DNA from: Oleiphilus messinensis
GTDB lineage: Bacteria; Pseudomonadota; Gammaproteobacteria; Pseudomonadales; Oleiphilaceae
NCBI RefSeq assembly: GCF_002162375.1
Contig: NZ_CP021425.1
Location: 1,733,501 to 1,797,500 of the forward strand
Reading direction: 5' to 3'
Length of the DNA: 64,000 nt
A model generated the notes under the pieces. The model saw only the letters and a program-made list of their open reading frames with translations, had not been told where the DNA came from and did not search any database. Made by a program: the position numbers and the translations under genes. Below, one piece after another: positions 26,562 through 35,900 of the stretch (position 1 is the stretch's first letter; every line of letters begins with the position of its first letter).

Positions 26562-27395
26562 TCAACTCTGCGGCAAAACTGTGGCGGTGGCTGCACGGGA
26601 TACGGGTTTACGTTCTGCTACCCGTTCTGATTCCCGGGACTCTTCTTCCTGAAGGGGGTTAAGGGTCGAGATCATTTGCCGGACAAATGCAGGGCTTTTC
26701 CGTTGCTCAATTAGCAGCACACTTTCTCGAACTACGCCCATCCATTCGACCGTCTGATCGATTCGACGCTCCATTTTGATCGCCATCGGTTTGAATAGTA
26801 AGTTGGAAAAAATCAGACCATAAAATGTGGTAACTAACGCGACGGCGAGGTGACCGGCAATGCTGGCATTGTTGTTACCTTCGATGATCAACATCATGTT
26901 GACCAATCCCAACAGGGTACCCACCATTCCAAATGCCGGGGCATACATGGACATTGACTGAAAGATCCGGGCGCGTCTCAGGTGGATATTCCGGTATTGC
27001 TGGATCTTCCAGTTCAGAACGGAATTGATTTCGTCCTGTGTGCGGCGATCAATGACCATCTGGACACCGGTATTCAGTAATGAATTGTTCACTTTGGGCA
27101 ATACCCGCTCCACATTGCGCAAGTCGTGGCGATACCACAATTGAGTAATACCGTCGATATCCTTTATGGTCTGTTCCTTGTCGATTGGTAAGTCTTTCAT
27201 CAATTGCTTGGCGTCTTGGTATGCAGCCAACAGATCCTGTTTTGAGTAGCTAAAAATCAGAGACGTTGTAATCCCGCCAATAATGATGGCCAAACCCGGT
27301 AAATTGAGGAAAACAAGCGGACTGTCGGCGGACAGTACAATGGCGAGTAGTACAATAACCAAGCCGATAAAAGCGGCCAATGGGGGGTGACGCAT
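26562..27395 (-). CDS. MotA/PomA-like stator protein
   Basis: The 277-residue membrane protein has four hydrophobic segments: two near the N-terminus (LAAFIGLVIVLLAIVLS; LPGLAIIIGGITTSLIF), a large cytoplasmic loop, then MYAPAFGMVGTLLGLVNMML and AVALVTTFYGLIFSNLLF. The PAFGMVGTLLGLV and ATTFYG segments are the MotA family hallmarks around the ion channel. An Arg/Glu-rich cytoplasmic C-terminus follows. The MotB-like partner follows immediately. Zorya defence ZorA/ZorB proteins share this fold, but ZorA has a long cytoplasmic tail and ZorC-E partners, neither of which is seen here. Confidence 0.85.
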   Translation of the reverse strand: MRHPPLAAFIGLVIVLLAIVLSADSPLVFLNLPGLAIIIGGITTSLIFSYSKQDLLAAYQDAKQLMKDLPIDKEQTIKDIDGITQLWYRHDLRNVERVLPKVNNSLLNTGVQMVIDRRTQDEINSVLNWKIQQYRNIHLRRARIFQSMSMYAPAFGMVGTLLGLVNMMLIIEGNNNASIAGHLAVALVTTFYGLIFSNLLFKPMAIKMERRIDQTVEWMGVVRESVLLIEQRKSPAFVRQMISTLNPLQEEESRESERVAERKPVSRAATATVLPQS

Positions 27396-27578
27396 GCCGG
27401 ACTCCTCAATTAATGTTGTTCATACCTGAAGCGTCAGCAAGTAACGTGCCGTTTCGGGTCGCTTTTAGTTATTGCGACCTGATGGCGATTGATACGGAGG
27501 TGTTTTGAAGGCGCGGGGCGTCTTTTGGGGCGACAATGCGCTACCGACCCCGCAAAAAGCGGCAGCGATTTGCCCGGT

Positions 27579-29123
27579 TTACGCGTTAATGCTGCCGTGC
27601 GGCAGGGACTTGCCCGTTTGCAGAAACAAATCCTGGTTGTTCACCAAATCCAGAGTTTGCTCTACGATGAGTGACGGATCGTGGATTGTCTGACACTGCG
27701 GGCTGTAGCGTATTCCCACCCAGCCATTCCGGCCATTGGTTTTGGCCAGATACATGGCCCGGTCCGCAAAGTTGACGATATCCGTCCAGCCATAGGCATC
27801 CGGATGAAACGTATTGAACGGATAGCAGGCGTAGCCCACGGAACAGGTTCGTTGCAGGTTATAGCCATTGCCAATGTTAAAATCCAGCCCTGCTACTGTT
27901 TCACAAATGCGTTCAGCCATCTGGCCCGCCTGGTTGTGATCTACAAACCGGGCGATCACCAAAAACTCTTCTCCGCCCCATCGCACGAGATAATCAGACT
28001 TGCGAAACAGGGTGCTCAGGTTGGCGCAAAACTGACGTAACACCTCGTCGCCAGCTTCATGTCCGTAACTGTCATTGATGCTTTTAAAATGATCCAGGTC
28101 GATCATGTAGAAGACCAGGTCGGATAAAAATGGCGGAGGGTGTTGAATGTGATTTGTCATCCACTCCTGGTAGGTTCGAGCGATAATCGCCGTGTCCGAA
28201 TCAAGATGCTCAGAGATAAAACGCCTGTTACGCCAACCGGTGAGCGGGTCTGTGGTGCTGGTTTCGTTGAGCCGGGCGTAGGCTTTCTTCAGTTCGGCAT
28301 TGGCCTCTTTGAGTTCTTTGGTGCGCTCTTTTACCCGGTTCTCAAGGTCTTCATTCAGCATCATCAGGTCTGATTGGGAGCGGTGCAGTCGAGCGGTTAA
28401 ATCGCAATAGGTGTCCCGAAGTTGAGTCAGTTCGTTTTGGCCGCCGATGTTTAATTTAACCCAGGGAGGCGGGGCTTTGGCCTCGGGATTAAATTGTTCT
28501 ACCGCCTGGATAAGTTGGCTCAATGGATGATGTAACAGTCGTCGAGAAAAGAACAGGAAGATCAGCCAGAGTGCAATCGTTTTCAGTATGGCGTTTATGA
28601 CCAGGATGCTGAAGCTCAGAATAACCCGGTTGAAAACGGCATCGGGCTCTGCGATCAAGGTCAGGGTACCGATATGTTTTCGTTCTTCCCGGTATTCGTA
28701 ATAGACATCCCCTGTGTATGAAAATGCCTTTTGTCCGGATTTAGTCTGCTCCGGTTCGGTGTTCCTGGTTGTCGGTCTGATCGTTCCGTTTGTGTTCATG
28801 CCCTCACTCGCGAGTATTTCCTCTTGCTCATCGCGAACAATCACACCCCCGATTTCAGGTAGCCGTGTAACCCCGATGAGTTCTGCCTGAAGGTGGTTGT
28901 CGTCCATATCCCACAATGCTGTGGCGACACCCGAAGAGATGGTTTCGTGCACCACTTTCAAGTGGTTTTCGATGTCCGAGTGAGCTTTATTGTATTCCAT
29001 GACCATTTGTGTGACCGTCAGCAATATTGCAAAGAGGACGTACAATGAAAACACGATTGCCAACAACCGTGTCGCGATGGAATGCCTGATTGATCGCCAG
29101 GGCGCCAGTGCATTGTGTTTCAT
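27579..29123 (-). CDS. Membrane diguanylate cyclase
   Basis: The 514-residue protein has an N-terminal transmembrane helix (LLAIVFSLYVLFAILLTV), a periplasmic region of about 140 residues, a second helix (FSILVINAILKTIALWLIF), a HAMP-like linker, a coiled coil (ENRVKERTKELKEANAEL) and a GGDEF domain. The active site is intact (RWGGEEF). The product-inhibition I-site RxxD (RKSD) sits five residues upstream of GGEEF as in feedback-inhibited cyclases. Its ATG overlaps the stop of the upstream binding-protein gene (ATGA), so the periplasmic binding protein and the cyclase are translationally coupled, which suggests ligand-dependent c-di-GMP synthesis. Confidence 0.92.
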   Translation of the reverse strand: MKHNALAPWRSIRHSIATRLLAIVFSLYVLFAILLTVTQMVMEYNKAHSDIENHLKVVHETISSGVATALWDMDDNHLQAELIGVTRLPEIGGVIVRDEQEEILASEGMNTNGTIRPTTRNTEPEQTKSGQKAFSYTGDVYYEYREERKHIGTLTLIAEPDAVFNRVILSFSILVINAILKTIALWLIFLFFSRRLLHHPLSQLIQAVEQFNPEAKAPPPWVKLNIGGQNELTQLRDTYCDLTARLHRSQSDLMMLNEDLENRVKERTKELKEANAELKKAYARLNETSTTDPLTGWRNRRFISEHLDSDTAIIARTYQEWMTNHIQHPPPFLSDLVFYMIDLDHFKSINDSYGHEAGDEVLRQFCANLSTLFRKSDYLVRWGGEEFLVIARFVDHNQAGQMAERICETVAGLDFNIGNGYNLQRTCSVGYACYPFNTFHPDAYGWTDIVNFADRAMYLAKTNGRNGWVGIRYSPQCQTIHDPSLIVEQTLDLVNNQDLFLQTGKSLPHGSINA

Positions 29124-29974
29124 GGCACATGCTCCACATCGGTATCGGAGATGTTCAGACCTGATTTGAGGTGCAGATTCATGATCTCCTGATAGTGACC
29201 ATTGTCTTTTATGGTTTGCAAACCTGCATTGAATTGTTTAATTCGGCGGCCGTTCATATCGACCGCCCGGCTGAGAATCAGGTGCAAACTTCCACTGATA
29301 ATCGCTTTCGGGTGAAATCGGATTTGCCCGCGCTCGTGCTCTATAAAAAGTGATTGGAGCAAAGCCTGGCCGACAACTCTATCGAGTGGAAACAGATCAA
29401 TGCGACCTTTCTGCAGTTTTCGGAAGTTGTTTTCATCGCTACCGGTCTCTTGTATCTCAATGACGCCGCTTTGACGCGCTGTTTCAAACTGTTTTCCATA
29501 ATGATAAGAGCGGGTTGTACCGATGATGTAGCCCTTTAGATCCTGAAAACTTTGCCAGTTAAAACCCGACTTTGTATTCGGGCCTTGGTGTCGATAGAAA
29601 AATACCGTCTCTTCCAGCAGCACGGGATCACTGAAATAAAAATGGTCCTCCCGGTCGCCTTTTCGACCCCAGATTACACTGCCATCCCATCGACCTGCTT
29701 TTGCTTGATTATAAGCACGCTCCCAACTAAAAAAGCCGTATTCCACCTGCACCCCTTCAGCTCTGAATGCTGCCGCCACCAAGTGAGAGGCGAGGCCATA
29801 ATGGGGCAGGCTTTCTGAAAGGTAGGGTGGCCATTCGCCGTTGGTTAATCGAATGCGGGGGCTGTCTACGGCATTTGCCGGTAATGCTGTGACGCACACG
29901 AGCAAGCTCAAGGGCAGCCACAGGATAAAGGGCATCACACCGGTAGTTTGAATTGGTATTCTTGGTATCATCAT
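29120..29974 (-). CDS. Periplasmic solute-binding protein, family 3
   Basis: The 284-residue SBP_bac_3-type protein has a signal peptide ending near VTALPANA. Family features include IRLTNGEWPPYL at the mature N-terminus, the FSWERAYNQAKAGRWDGSV segment and a C-terminal RIKQFNAGLQTIKDNGHYQEIM. There is no permease or ATPase beside it. Its stop codon overlaps the ATG of the diguanylate cyclase, so it is better seen as the sensing component of a signalling pair than as a transporter subunit. The ligand is unknown, probably an amino-acid-like or small polar compound. No clear SD precedes 29974; ATG 29935 is an alternative. Confidence 0.85.
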   Translation of the reverse strand: MMIPRIPIQTTGVMPFILWLPLSLLVCVTALPANAVDSPRIRLTNGEWPPYLSESLPHYGLASHLVAAAFRAEGVQVEYGFFSWERAYNQAKAGRWDGSVIWGRKGDREDHFYFSDPVLLEETVFFYRHQGPNTKSGFNWQSFQDLKGYIIGTTRSYHYGKQFETARQSGVIEIQETGSDENNFRKLQKGRIDLFPLDRVVGQALLQSLFIEHERGQIRFHPKAIISGSLHLILSRAVDMNGRRIKQFNAGLQTIKDNGHYQEIMNLHLKSGLNISDTDVEHVP

Positions 29975-30006
29975 TGACTAGTATCAAAACTGACGCAAAA
30001 CCAGTA

Positions 30007-30891
30007 TTAGTGGACTGATTCGAAGATCGAATTCGAAAGGTGCCAACGTTCGCGTATTCTTTCCACTGCACCTGATCGGCCCAAGGCATTGATCAGGGCT
30101 TCGAGTTGCCTGGCGGCAATGGGAGAGCCGGGTCGAACGATAGCCCGGTGTTCGTAAGTCTGGTCATAAACCTGAGAGATAAGCAGTTGGTTTTTTACCC
30201 GTGGCGACTTTTCCAGGTAGTTATCCAATAGCGACTTGGTCACGACTGCAACTTCTGCAACATCGGGTCGATTCAGGAGTACAAGCTGAATATTCCGCTC
30301 GTGATTATTCGAGAGCAGAATAGCAAAATTCTTGCGTAGAAAATCTTCATCAGCGTTGAAACTGGCGAAGCCATAGTGATAACCCAGAATGCCGACCAGT
30401 TGCTTGCTTTGAATGTCAGTGAAAAAGTTTTGGTCTCGCCCGGGAAGATTCAGGGCAATATAGACCTCACCACCCCCCATGAATACCGAGGTGGCATCAT
30501 GTTGTAGTTTTTGCCAGCCCCAAAGGACGGATTCGAACAATATGACATCGTAGTTCTGCTGTTTAAAGTCCAGGTAGCGACGTTTGGCTGTAGTCGGAAA
30601 GAAACTGAATCTGTATTCGGATTGGCTTTGGTTTAAAGCGACTATCAGGTCGAGGGTGGCCCCTTTGGCTGTCTGACCGCCATACATCCAGACATAGGGG
30701 GGAAAGTCATATCCGCCGATCTTGACCTCAATTGGCGTTGCCTGCTTTTCACGCTCTTGTGCGCACAGGTTGGGGCCTGAAATTGCAGTGAGCAAAATCA
30801 GGCAGGCCAGTAGTGGTCTGCCTGACCGCAGGATCCCAAGCGAAACTCGATTTTTGGCTAATGTGGTATTGCCTCGCATACTTACACTCAT
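30007..30891 (-). CDS. Periplasmic solute-binding protein, family 3 (second)
   Basis: Start uncertain: ATG 30891 or ATG 30879; a longer frame reaches 30939. The signal peptide is PLLACLILLTAISGPNLCAQ with a plausible AQ cleavage region. The mature part has KIGGYDFPPYVWMYGGQT and LDLIVALNQSQSEYRFSFFPTTAKRRYLDF, as in SBP family 3 domains, and the C-terminus GRSGAVERIRERW. It lies 32 bp upstream of the second binding protein and the cyclase, so the three form one unit. Ligand unknown; the divergence from its neighbour suggests a different ligand or a pair of sensors rather than a recent duplication. Confidence 0.8.
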   Translation of the reverse strand: MSVSMRGNTTLAKNRVSLGILRSGRPLLACLILLTAISGPNLCAQEREKQATPIEVKIGGYDFPPYVWMYGGQTAKGATLDLIVALNQSQSEYRFSFFPTTAKRRYLDFKQQNYDVILFESVLWGWQKLQHDATSVFMGGGEVYIALNLPGRDQNFFTDIQSKQLVGILGYHYGFASFNADEDFLRKNFAILLSNNHERNIQLVLLNRPDVAEVAVVTKSLLDNYLEKSPRVKNQLLISQVYDQTYEHRAIVRPGSPIAARQLEALINALGRSGAVERIRERWHLSNSIFESVH

Positions 30892-30980
30892 AGTTATTAT
30901 TTTTGCTATAAGTGTAGGCGGAATTGGGCATGATGACACCCCGATCAGGTATATTAGCCCTAGAACGGGGGGGATACGAT

Positions 30981-30999
30981 GTTAGAAATTAATTCTAAC
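30981..30999. terminator. Hairpin at the end of phnM
   Basis: A perfect 7-bp inverted repeat GTTAGAA/TTCTAAC with a 5-nt loop spans the phnM stop codon. There is no U-tract on either side, so it may be a weak terminator or an mRNA 3'-end stabiliser. Confidence 0.4.
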
Positions 31000-32194
31000 G
31001 ATCACGTGACAAGGCAATTCGACCATTACAGATCACCTGACGAATCGAAAGTGGAGAGCCGTCCAGCGCGTCCATAATCAACAGATCTGCGTCGTAGCCT
31101 GATTCGATTAATCCCTTGCGGTGTGCCATACCCACTGCCTTCGCAGGATTGTAGCTAACTAGTTGCCAGGCTTGCTCGAGTGGCATTCCCTGATTTCGAT
31201 GCAACAGGAATGGTGCTCTCAGCAGGGAAGGGTAGTGGTAATCGCTGCACAGTATATCAACAGCGTCATTTTTAATGGCCTCCGCAACGCTCACACCACC
31301 CACATGGGAACCGCCGCGCACCAGGTTAGGGGAGCCCATGACCACATGACAGCCCAGTCGTCTGGCTTCGTGAGCGCACACCATGGTCATAGGAAATTCA
31401 CAGATCGATACCGCTCGCTGGTGGGATCTTTCGACATCTTCCAACGTAGCATCATCGTGGCTGGCCAGGGGAATCCCGATTTCATGGGCCAACGAGACTA
31501 ATTCACTGACTTGTTGTTCCCCCAGCAGGCGCCGGGTCTGTAATTGTTCGAGAAAGTGCAGGCTTTCTTGCTCGGTCATTTTCACCCTTCGTTGCAGTCC
31601 GGCCAGGTAGCGTTCGACTTTGCCGGGGTTCTGTAAGTCCGGCAGGTGGTCATTCAAGGAAAGAAGTTGAATTCGCCGATCCCGCATCCATTGTTGTAAT
31701 TCCTCATGGCCTTCGGTATTGACGCTTTCGTGGCGGATGTGAATAAAGCTGTTGCAGCGCAAGCGGGGGCAGAGTAATTCAATCTCGTTCAATAATTCAC
31801 GCACGGTTTCTCTGGATCGCGGGCCGGGTTCGAAACCATCGGTGATACTGTAGAAAAAACTGGTTATTCCAGCACCAATAAGGCTGTGATCATTGGCGGC
31901 GATGGCTAAATCCAGCGGTAACTCCGTGCCAGCCCGAGGCGTGATATGACGTTCGAATGCATCACCATGAACATCGATGATACCCGGAAGTAAATAGCTC
32001 CCCTGACCATCGATGTAGGTAATTTGATCTGCCGGTAAATCGGGTTGGGATACGCTGAGGGCGGCGATGGATTCATTTATTATGGTCAAACCCGAGCAGT
32101 ATACCCAACCTTCTTCAGTGAGACGATGGATGTCCCGGATGATGATGGCCTGGTCAGGTCGACGGGAAAGCATTGAGTTCATTTTGGTTTCCAT
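30995..32194 (-). CDS. phnM: PhnM-family amidohydrolase
   Basis: The 399-residue protein has the PhnM signatures LLPGIIDVHGDAFERHITPR near residue 70, FIHIRHESVN, SHDDAT, GSPNLVRGGSHVGGVS and CSDYHYPSLL, with the metal-binding His and Asp residues in place. PhnM removes diphosphate from ribose 1-alkylphosphonate 5-triphosphate in the C-P lyase pathway. Its ATG directly follows the phnE stop, so it is the fourth gene of phnD-C-E-M. No phnF/G/H/I/J/K/L genes are in the window. It may work with lyase genes elsewhere, or this copy may process another phosphoester or phosphonate nucleotide. Confidence 0.85.
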   Translation of the reverse strand: METKMNSMLSRRPDQAIIIRDIHRLTEEGWVYCSGLTIINESIAALSVSQPDLPADQITYIDGQGSYLLPGIIDVHGDAFERHITPRAGTELPLDLAIAANDHSLIGAGITSFFYSITDGFEPGPRSRETVRELLNEIELLCPRLRCNSFIHIRHESVNTEGHEELQQWMRDRRIQLLSLNDHLPDLQNPGKVERYLAGLQRRVKMTEQESLHFLEQLQTRRLLGEQQVSELVSLAHEIGIPLASHDDATLEDVERSHQRAVSICEFPMTMVCAHEARRLGCHVVMGSPNLVRGGSHVGGVSVAEAIKNDAVDILCSDYHYPSLLRAPFLLHRNQGMPLEQAWQLVSYNPAKAVGMAHRKGLIESGYDADLLIMDALDGSPLSIRQVICNGRIALSRDR

Positions 32195-33031
32195 TTATCG
32201 GTTATTGATAATTCGATTGCGAATGCGTGAACTGAGCTGCTCCACAGCGAGTACGAGTGCAAAGATGAGGATAATAATGGTGGCAGCTTGATCATATCTG
32301 AACATTTCCATGGATACTGCCAATTCGGCACCGATTCCTCCGGCACCAACAAGACCCAACACAACTGAAGAGCGCACTGATTTTTCCAGTGAGAATAAAC
32401 TGCTGTTGATTAACGATGGCGTTGCGCCGGGAATCAAACCTACGGCTATGCGATCCAGAGAGGACGCGCCCATGGCATTCAATGCCTCAGAAGGGCCGGG
32501 GTCGACTTCTTCGAGTGCTTCGGCAAAAAAACGACCGCAAAAGCCAATGGTATCAACGATGAGGGTCAACGTACCGGCAAACGGCCCCAGCCCGACCGAA
32601 GCCACAAAAAACAAGGCCCATGCAAGATCAGGAACCGTCCTGAAAAAGTTGATGATTCCCCGTGTAATCTGGTAAACGAGAGGGTGTGGCGTCGTATTTC
32701 GTGCCGCAAGAATTGCGATGAACAGACTCAATATGACTCCGATTACCGTACCGACCACAGCCATTTGCAATGTAACAAGAATGGCCGATGCCATTGGTTC
32801 AATTCGGTCTGTTGCTGGCGGTACCATCTCCGAAACGATGACGCCCATATTGGGTAAACCTTGCCACAATTCGGTCAGTGAGAACTCCGCTTTCGTAAGT
32901 GACCAGAGAAAAAAGGCAAGAAAGCCCACAAAGCAAAATGTACTAACCAGACTCGGGATAAGTTGCCGTGTTGGCAAGTCCGAAGGCGATAGCGGATTTT
33001 TCTCGCAGGATAAATTCGTTGTCTCACTCAT
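32195..33031 (-). CDS. phnE: Phosphonate-type ABC permease
   Basis: The 278-residue inner-membrane permease has about six hydrophobic segments and the binding-protein-dependent transport EAA-like loop (EALNAMGASSLDRIAVGLIPGATPSLI). It also has PhnE-typical FFRTVPDLAWALFFVASVGLGPFAG and GLVGAGGIGAEL. It overlaps phnC by 8 bp and abuts phnM. With PhnD and PhnC it should import phosphonates, phosphite or phosphate esters. Only one permease gene is present, so it probably acts as a homodimer. Confidence 0.88.
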   Translation of the reverse strand: MSETTNLSCEKNPLSPSDLPTRQLIPSLVSTFCFVGFLAFFLWSLTKAEFSLTELWQGLPNMGVIVSEMVPPATDRIEPMASAILVTLQMAVVGTVIGVILSLFIAILAARNTTPHPLVYQITRGIINFFRTVPDLAWALFFVASVGLGPFAGTLTLIVDTIGFCGRFFAEALEEVDPGPSEALNAMGASSLDRIAVGLIPGATPSLINSSLFSLEKSVRSSVVLGLVGAGGIGAELAVSMEMFRYDQAATIIILIFALVLAVEQLSSRIRNRIINNR

Positions 33032-33869
33032 GGTAATTATCGCTAAAAAGACGGGCTAGTGAGTTGTGCGTTTCATTTTGGGTTCGGGTATCCAATGCAA
33101 GGCGCGAATCTTTCAAGGCGATAATGCGATCGGAGTAGTTCAGCGCATGCTGGAGATCGTGGGAAACAAAAACGATGGTTAAACCCAGTGAGCGTTGCAA
33201 GGCTCTGAACAGTTCCATAATTTCCCGCCCTGAATGTGGGTCGAGACTTGCTGTAGGCTCATCCGCGAACAGTAATTTCGGCTTCTGCATTAATGCGCGA
33301 GCAATCGCAATTCGTTGTGATTGTCCCCCCGATAACTGATCACAGCGGCGCATTGCGAGATCGGCCAAACCGACTTGTTCGAGGCACTGATAGGCTTGTA
33401 GCCGGGTTTCAGAGCTGGCCAGGGAATGTAACCAGTAGCGTGGACCCCATGCGCCACCGAGTGCGCCATGTATGACATTGGAGAGTACCGGCAAACGAGT
33501 GACTAATTGATGCTTTTGGAAAATTAACGCGGCTGGCTGTCGTGCTTTTCGGAGCGCGGAGCCGGAGAGCTGTGAGATCTGTTTCCCATGTAGGTGAACC
33601 GTGCCTAAATCGGGCTGAATCAAGGACAGACAACATCTTAAGAGCGTGCTTTTACCTGCACCGTTAGGGCCAATGATGGCAACCGATTCGCCGGTCTGGA
33701 TATTGAAGTCCAACTCCTTGAAGATAAAATCGGGTTGGTTCAGGTCTACGCGCCCGCTGCGGGAGCGCAATGCTCTCGCAGCAGGTGTCGTGCTGATGAT
33801 TTTCGTTAACCCCTTGACGCTCAGCGCGGGCATTCTGTTTGGTGCTGGCATCGTGCTTGGCGCTGCCAT
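33024..33869 (-). CDS. phnC: Phosphonate-type ABC transporter ATPase
   Basis: I start at ATG 33869, four bases after the phnD stop; ATG 33851 and 33833 are alternatives. The ABC motifs are Walker A GPNGAGKST, signature LSGGQSQRIAIARAL, Walker B LLFADEPTASLD and switch SHDLQHA. VLSNVIHGALG and the LFQ-like FQKHQLVTRLPVLSNV are typical of PhnC. The N-terminus carries about 30 residues of Pro/Ala-rich sequence before the ABC domain. Energises PhnE for import of the PhnD ligand. Confidence 0.87.
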   Translation of the reverse strand: MAAPSTMPAPNRMPALSVKGLTKIISTTPAARALRSRSGRVDLNQPDFIFKELDFNIQTGESVAIIGPNGAGKSTLLRCCLSLIQPDLGTVHLHGKQISQLSGSALRKARQPAALIFQKHQLVTRLPVLSNVIHGALGGAWGPRYWLHSLASSETRLQAYQCLEQVGLADLAMRRCDQLSGGQSQRIAIARALMQKPKLLFADEPTASLDPHSGREIMELFRALQRSLGLTIVFVSHDLQHALNYSDRIIALKDSRLALDTRTQNETHNSLARLFSDNYHE

Positions 33870-33873
33870 CGTA

Positions 33874-34752
33874 CTAATCACCGATGAATTCGGCATACTC
33901 TGGGTAACCCACCGTGGCATACATTGCTCTGACATAGTTGTAGTCAGTGTCTTTAACTGCGGTGATGAACTTCATACCACTGTATTTCTGGTTATCTTCA
34001 CCTGTGAGAATGGCCTGGACTAACGCCTGGGAGTGGTCAGTAAAAACGGATTTCATTTTGGCTACAATCTTTTGATCGACATGTTTACCCGCCATGAGAA
34101 TATCATTGGGTAAATCCGGGCCCCGTGCGATAACCCTGAACGCACCAGGTTCCATGCCTTTGTTTTGCTGTTCTTTGTCGCGGAAGCTCAAGAATTTGAG
34201 ATGATTCATGCCCACTGCCGCGACATCACCCCGTTTCAGGGCCTCCCAGGCTACGGGCATCTTGGTGTGGATGGCCTTAATCTCTGTAGTTGGTGCCACG
34301 CCGTAGTCTGCCAGAGCTTGCATGGGGCCGAGATGTTTGGAAGTCGATCCGACCGAGCCGAAAGCAACGGAATGGCCTGCAAGGTCGCGAGGTGTCTGAT
34401 AGCCTTGGTCAGCCATTGTGATGATCACGGCGAAGTAATCTGGCCGGGAAAAACCGACCACGATATCCGCATCGGTACGTTTTTTGATTACCACATATTC
34501 TGCGGGACCAGTCAGGACAAAATCGACCTTTTTAAAGCGGAGTGCTTCAACTGCAGCCGTTCGATTGGTTACCGGCAGAAATTCGATGTCGTAACCACTC
34601 TTTTCTTCGAGTACGTTGACGAAAGCGCCAAACTCCCGTTGCAATTCTTCCAAACCGACCAAATCGGTAACAGCGAGTTTTACTGTCTCTGCGTAGCTGT
34701 TGAGGCTGACGAACAACAGCATGGTTAGTGTTAATACGGGTCTCAAAAACAT
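33874..34752 (-). CDS. phnD: Phosphonate-type periplasmic binding protein
   Basis: ATG 34752 (MFLRPVLTL) follows GGAGA and starts a signal peptide cleaved near LNSYAE. Family features: LAVTDLVGLEELQREFGAFVNVLEEKSGYDIEF, DFVLTGPAEYVVI, and the ligand-loop GSVGSTSKHLGPMQAL, corresponding to the phosphonate-binding STS motif of PhnD proteins. It ends in a helical region (DHSQALVQAILTGEDNQKYSGMKF). First gene of phnD-C-E-M, with the likely promoter between 34753 and about 34980. Phosphate limitation control (Pho boxes) would be expected, but I could not identify a convincing one. Confidence 0.87.
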   Translation of the reverse strand: MFLRPVLTLTMLLFVSLNSYAETVKLAVTDLVGLEELQREFGAFVNVLEEKSGYDIEFLPVTNRTAAVEALRFKKVDFVLTGPAEYVVIKKRTDADIVVGFSRPDYFAVIITMADQGYQTPRDLAGHSVAFGSVGSTSKHLGPMQALADYGVAPTTEIKAIHTKMPVAWEALKRGDVAAVGMNHLKFLSFRDKEQQNKGMEPGAFRVIARGPDLPNDILMAGKHVDQKIVAKMKSVFTDHSQALVQAILTGEDNQKYSGMKFITAVKDTDYNYVRAMYATVGYPEYAEFIGD

Positions 34753-35043
34753 GAAGTTCTCCAAGGGTTGTATGACTGATATAGACAACCAGACTAGAGA
34801 GACTTTCTTACAGGTGCATGACCTGTTTATGAACATCTTATTCATTTTTTATTGCAGATACCCTGATCCCGATATCGGTCGCAAACGCGATGTTATCTGG
34901 TGCTGTCAGCAGGATTCTGGTTATGTTAGGCTGCTCTATGACCTGTGGACACGAAGTCTGGTATAAGGGGCTTGTAAACGGGTCTGGTGATCTACACAGG
35001 TTGACGGTCTTGGTTGTTTAATCAGGAAAAACAGGGGTACCAA

Positions 35044-35865
35044 ATGCATCATATTCTGAATCGGAGCAAAGTTTTGCTTTTGGTCTTGGTCACCATGCTA
35101 CCGGGCTGCAGTAATTTTGGCTTTTCTTTCGTGTTTGAGCATCTTGATTTCTTTGCCCGCTGGAAGCTGGGCAATATGCTCGATTTATCAGAACAACAAA
35201 AACAGCAGGTTAGTTCCGCCGCACTGGAGATTCGTGACTGGTTGAGAAAAGAGGATTTTCCGGGGTTAATTGAAGACCTACAGACCGTTCGCTCACGTTG
35301 GGATCAGGGTGAGGGACATCTGGCTATTCGTTCACTTCGAGAGACTTTAAGCCGTCGACAGGGGCAATTTATGCAGTTTTCCTGGCCTTTGCTCCAGCCA
35401 TTATTGCTCACGCTTACAGCTGAAAATGCCGAAGCATTTGAAGTATTTGCAAAGGAACAGGAGGGTGACTGGTTTGAGTTTACTGAAAGTGAAGCGGCTA
35501 AAGATGAATGGCGAATCGAAAAACTTGAGCAATGGTTTGGTGATTTGTCTGATGTCCAGATTGAAATGGTTAAACAGCACACCACACTCATGCCCGATGA
35601 ACAGAGCATCCGGATTCAGAACAGCCGCCAGTGGCGGGCCAGGTTAATGCAGTTTGCTCTGGATGACAATGTGGCTGAACTCAAACGCTGGTCTCAGGAC
35701 TTTAGCGTCTGGTGGACTCCCGAGTACAAACAGCTCCGAAATGACAACAATGCCGCGCTGGATGAGCTTTTGATCGTTCTGCTTCCGACACTGACTGTTT
35801 CCCAGCGGGAGCATGCCAGTTCCGAAATGCAGGACTGGATCGAACGTTTAGGTGATGTTCTGTAA
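35044..35865 (+). CDS. DUF6279-like lipoprotein
   Basis: ATG 35044 with AGGGG upstream starts a lipoprotein signal: VLLLVLVTMLPGCSNFGF, lipid-Cys near residue 22. The mature protein is alpha-helical and charged, with the LDLSEQQKQQVSSAALEIRDWLR motif and repeated Trp-containing segments (RWDQGEG, EDFPGLI). These match a gammaproteobacterial family annotated DUF6279, of unknown function. It is a monocistronic + strand gene between the divergent phnD and convergent astE-like genes, so context does not assign a role. Confidence 0.75.
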   Translation: MHHILNRSKVLLLVLVTMLPGCSNFGFSFVFEHLDFFARWKLGNMLDLSEQQKQQVSSAALEIRDWLRKEDFPGLIEDLQTVRSRWDQGEGHLAIRSLRETLSRRQGQFMQFSWPLLQPLLLTLTAENAEAFEVFAKEQEGDWFEFTESEAAKDEWRIEKLEQWFGDLSDVQIEMVKQHTTLMPDEQSIRIQNSRQWRARLMQFALDDNVAELKRWSQDFSVWWTPEYKQLRNDNNAALDELLIVLLPTLTVSQREHASSEMQDWIERLGDVL

Positions 35866-35900
35866 CGGCGCTGTGCAAGTCTTGTTTCGCCTGTCTTGTT

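Noticed and set aside
25752-27395. Zorya defence system (ZorA/ZorB)
   Set aside because: The MotA-like protein has normal length, the MotB-like one a normal OmpA domain, and no ZorC, ZorD or ZorE is nearby; an ordinary stator pair is simpler.
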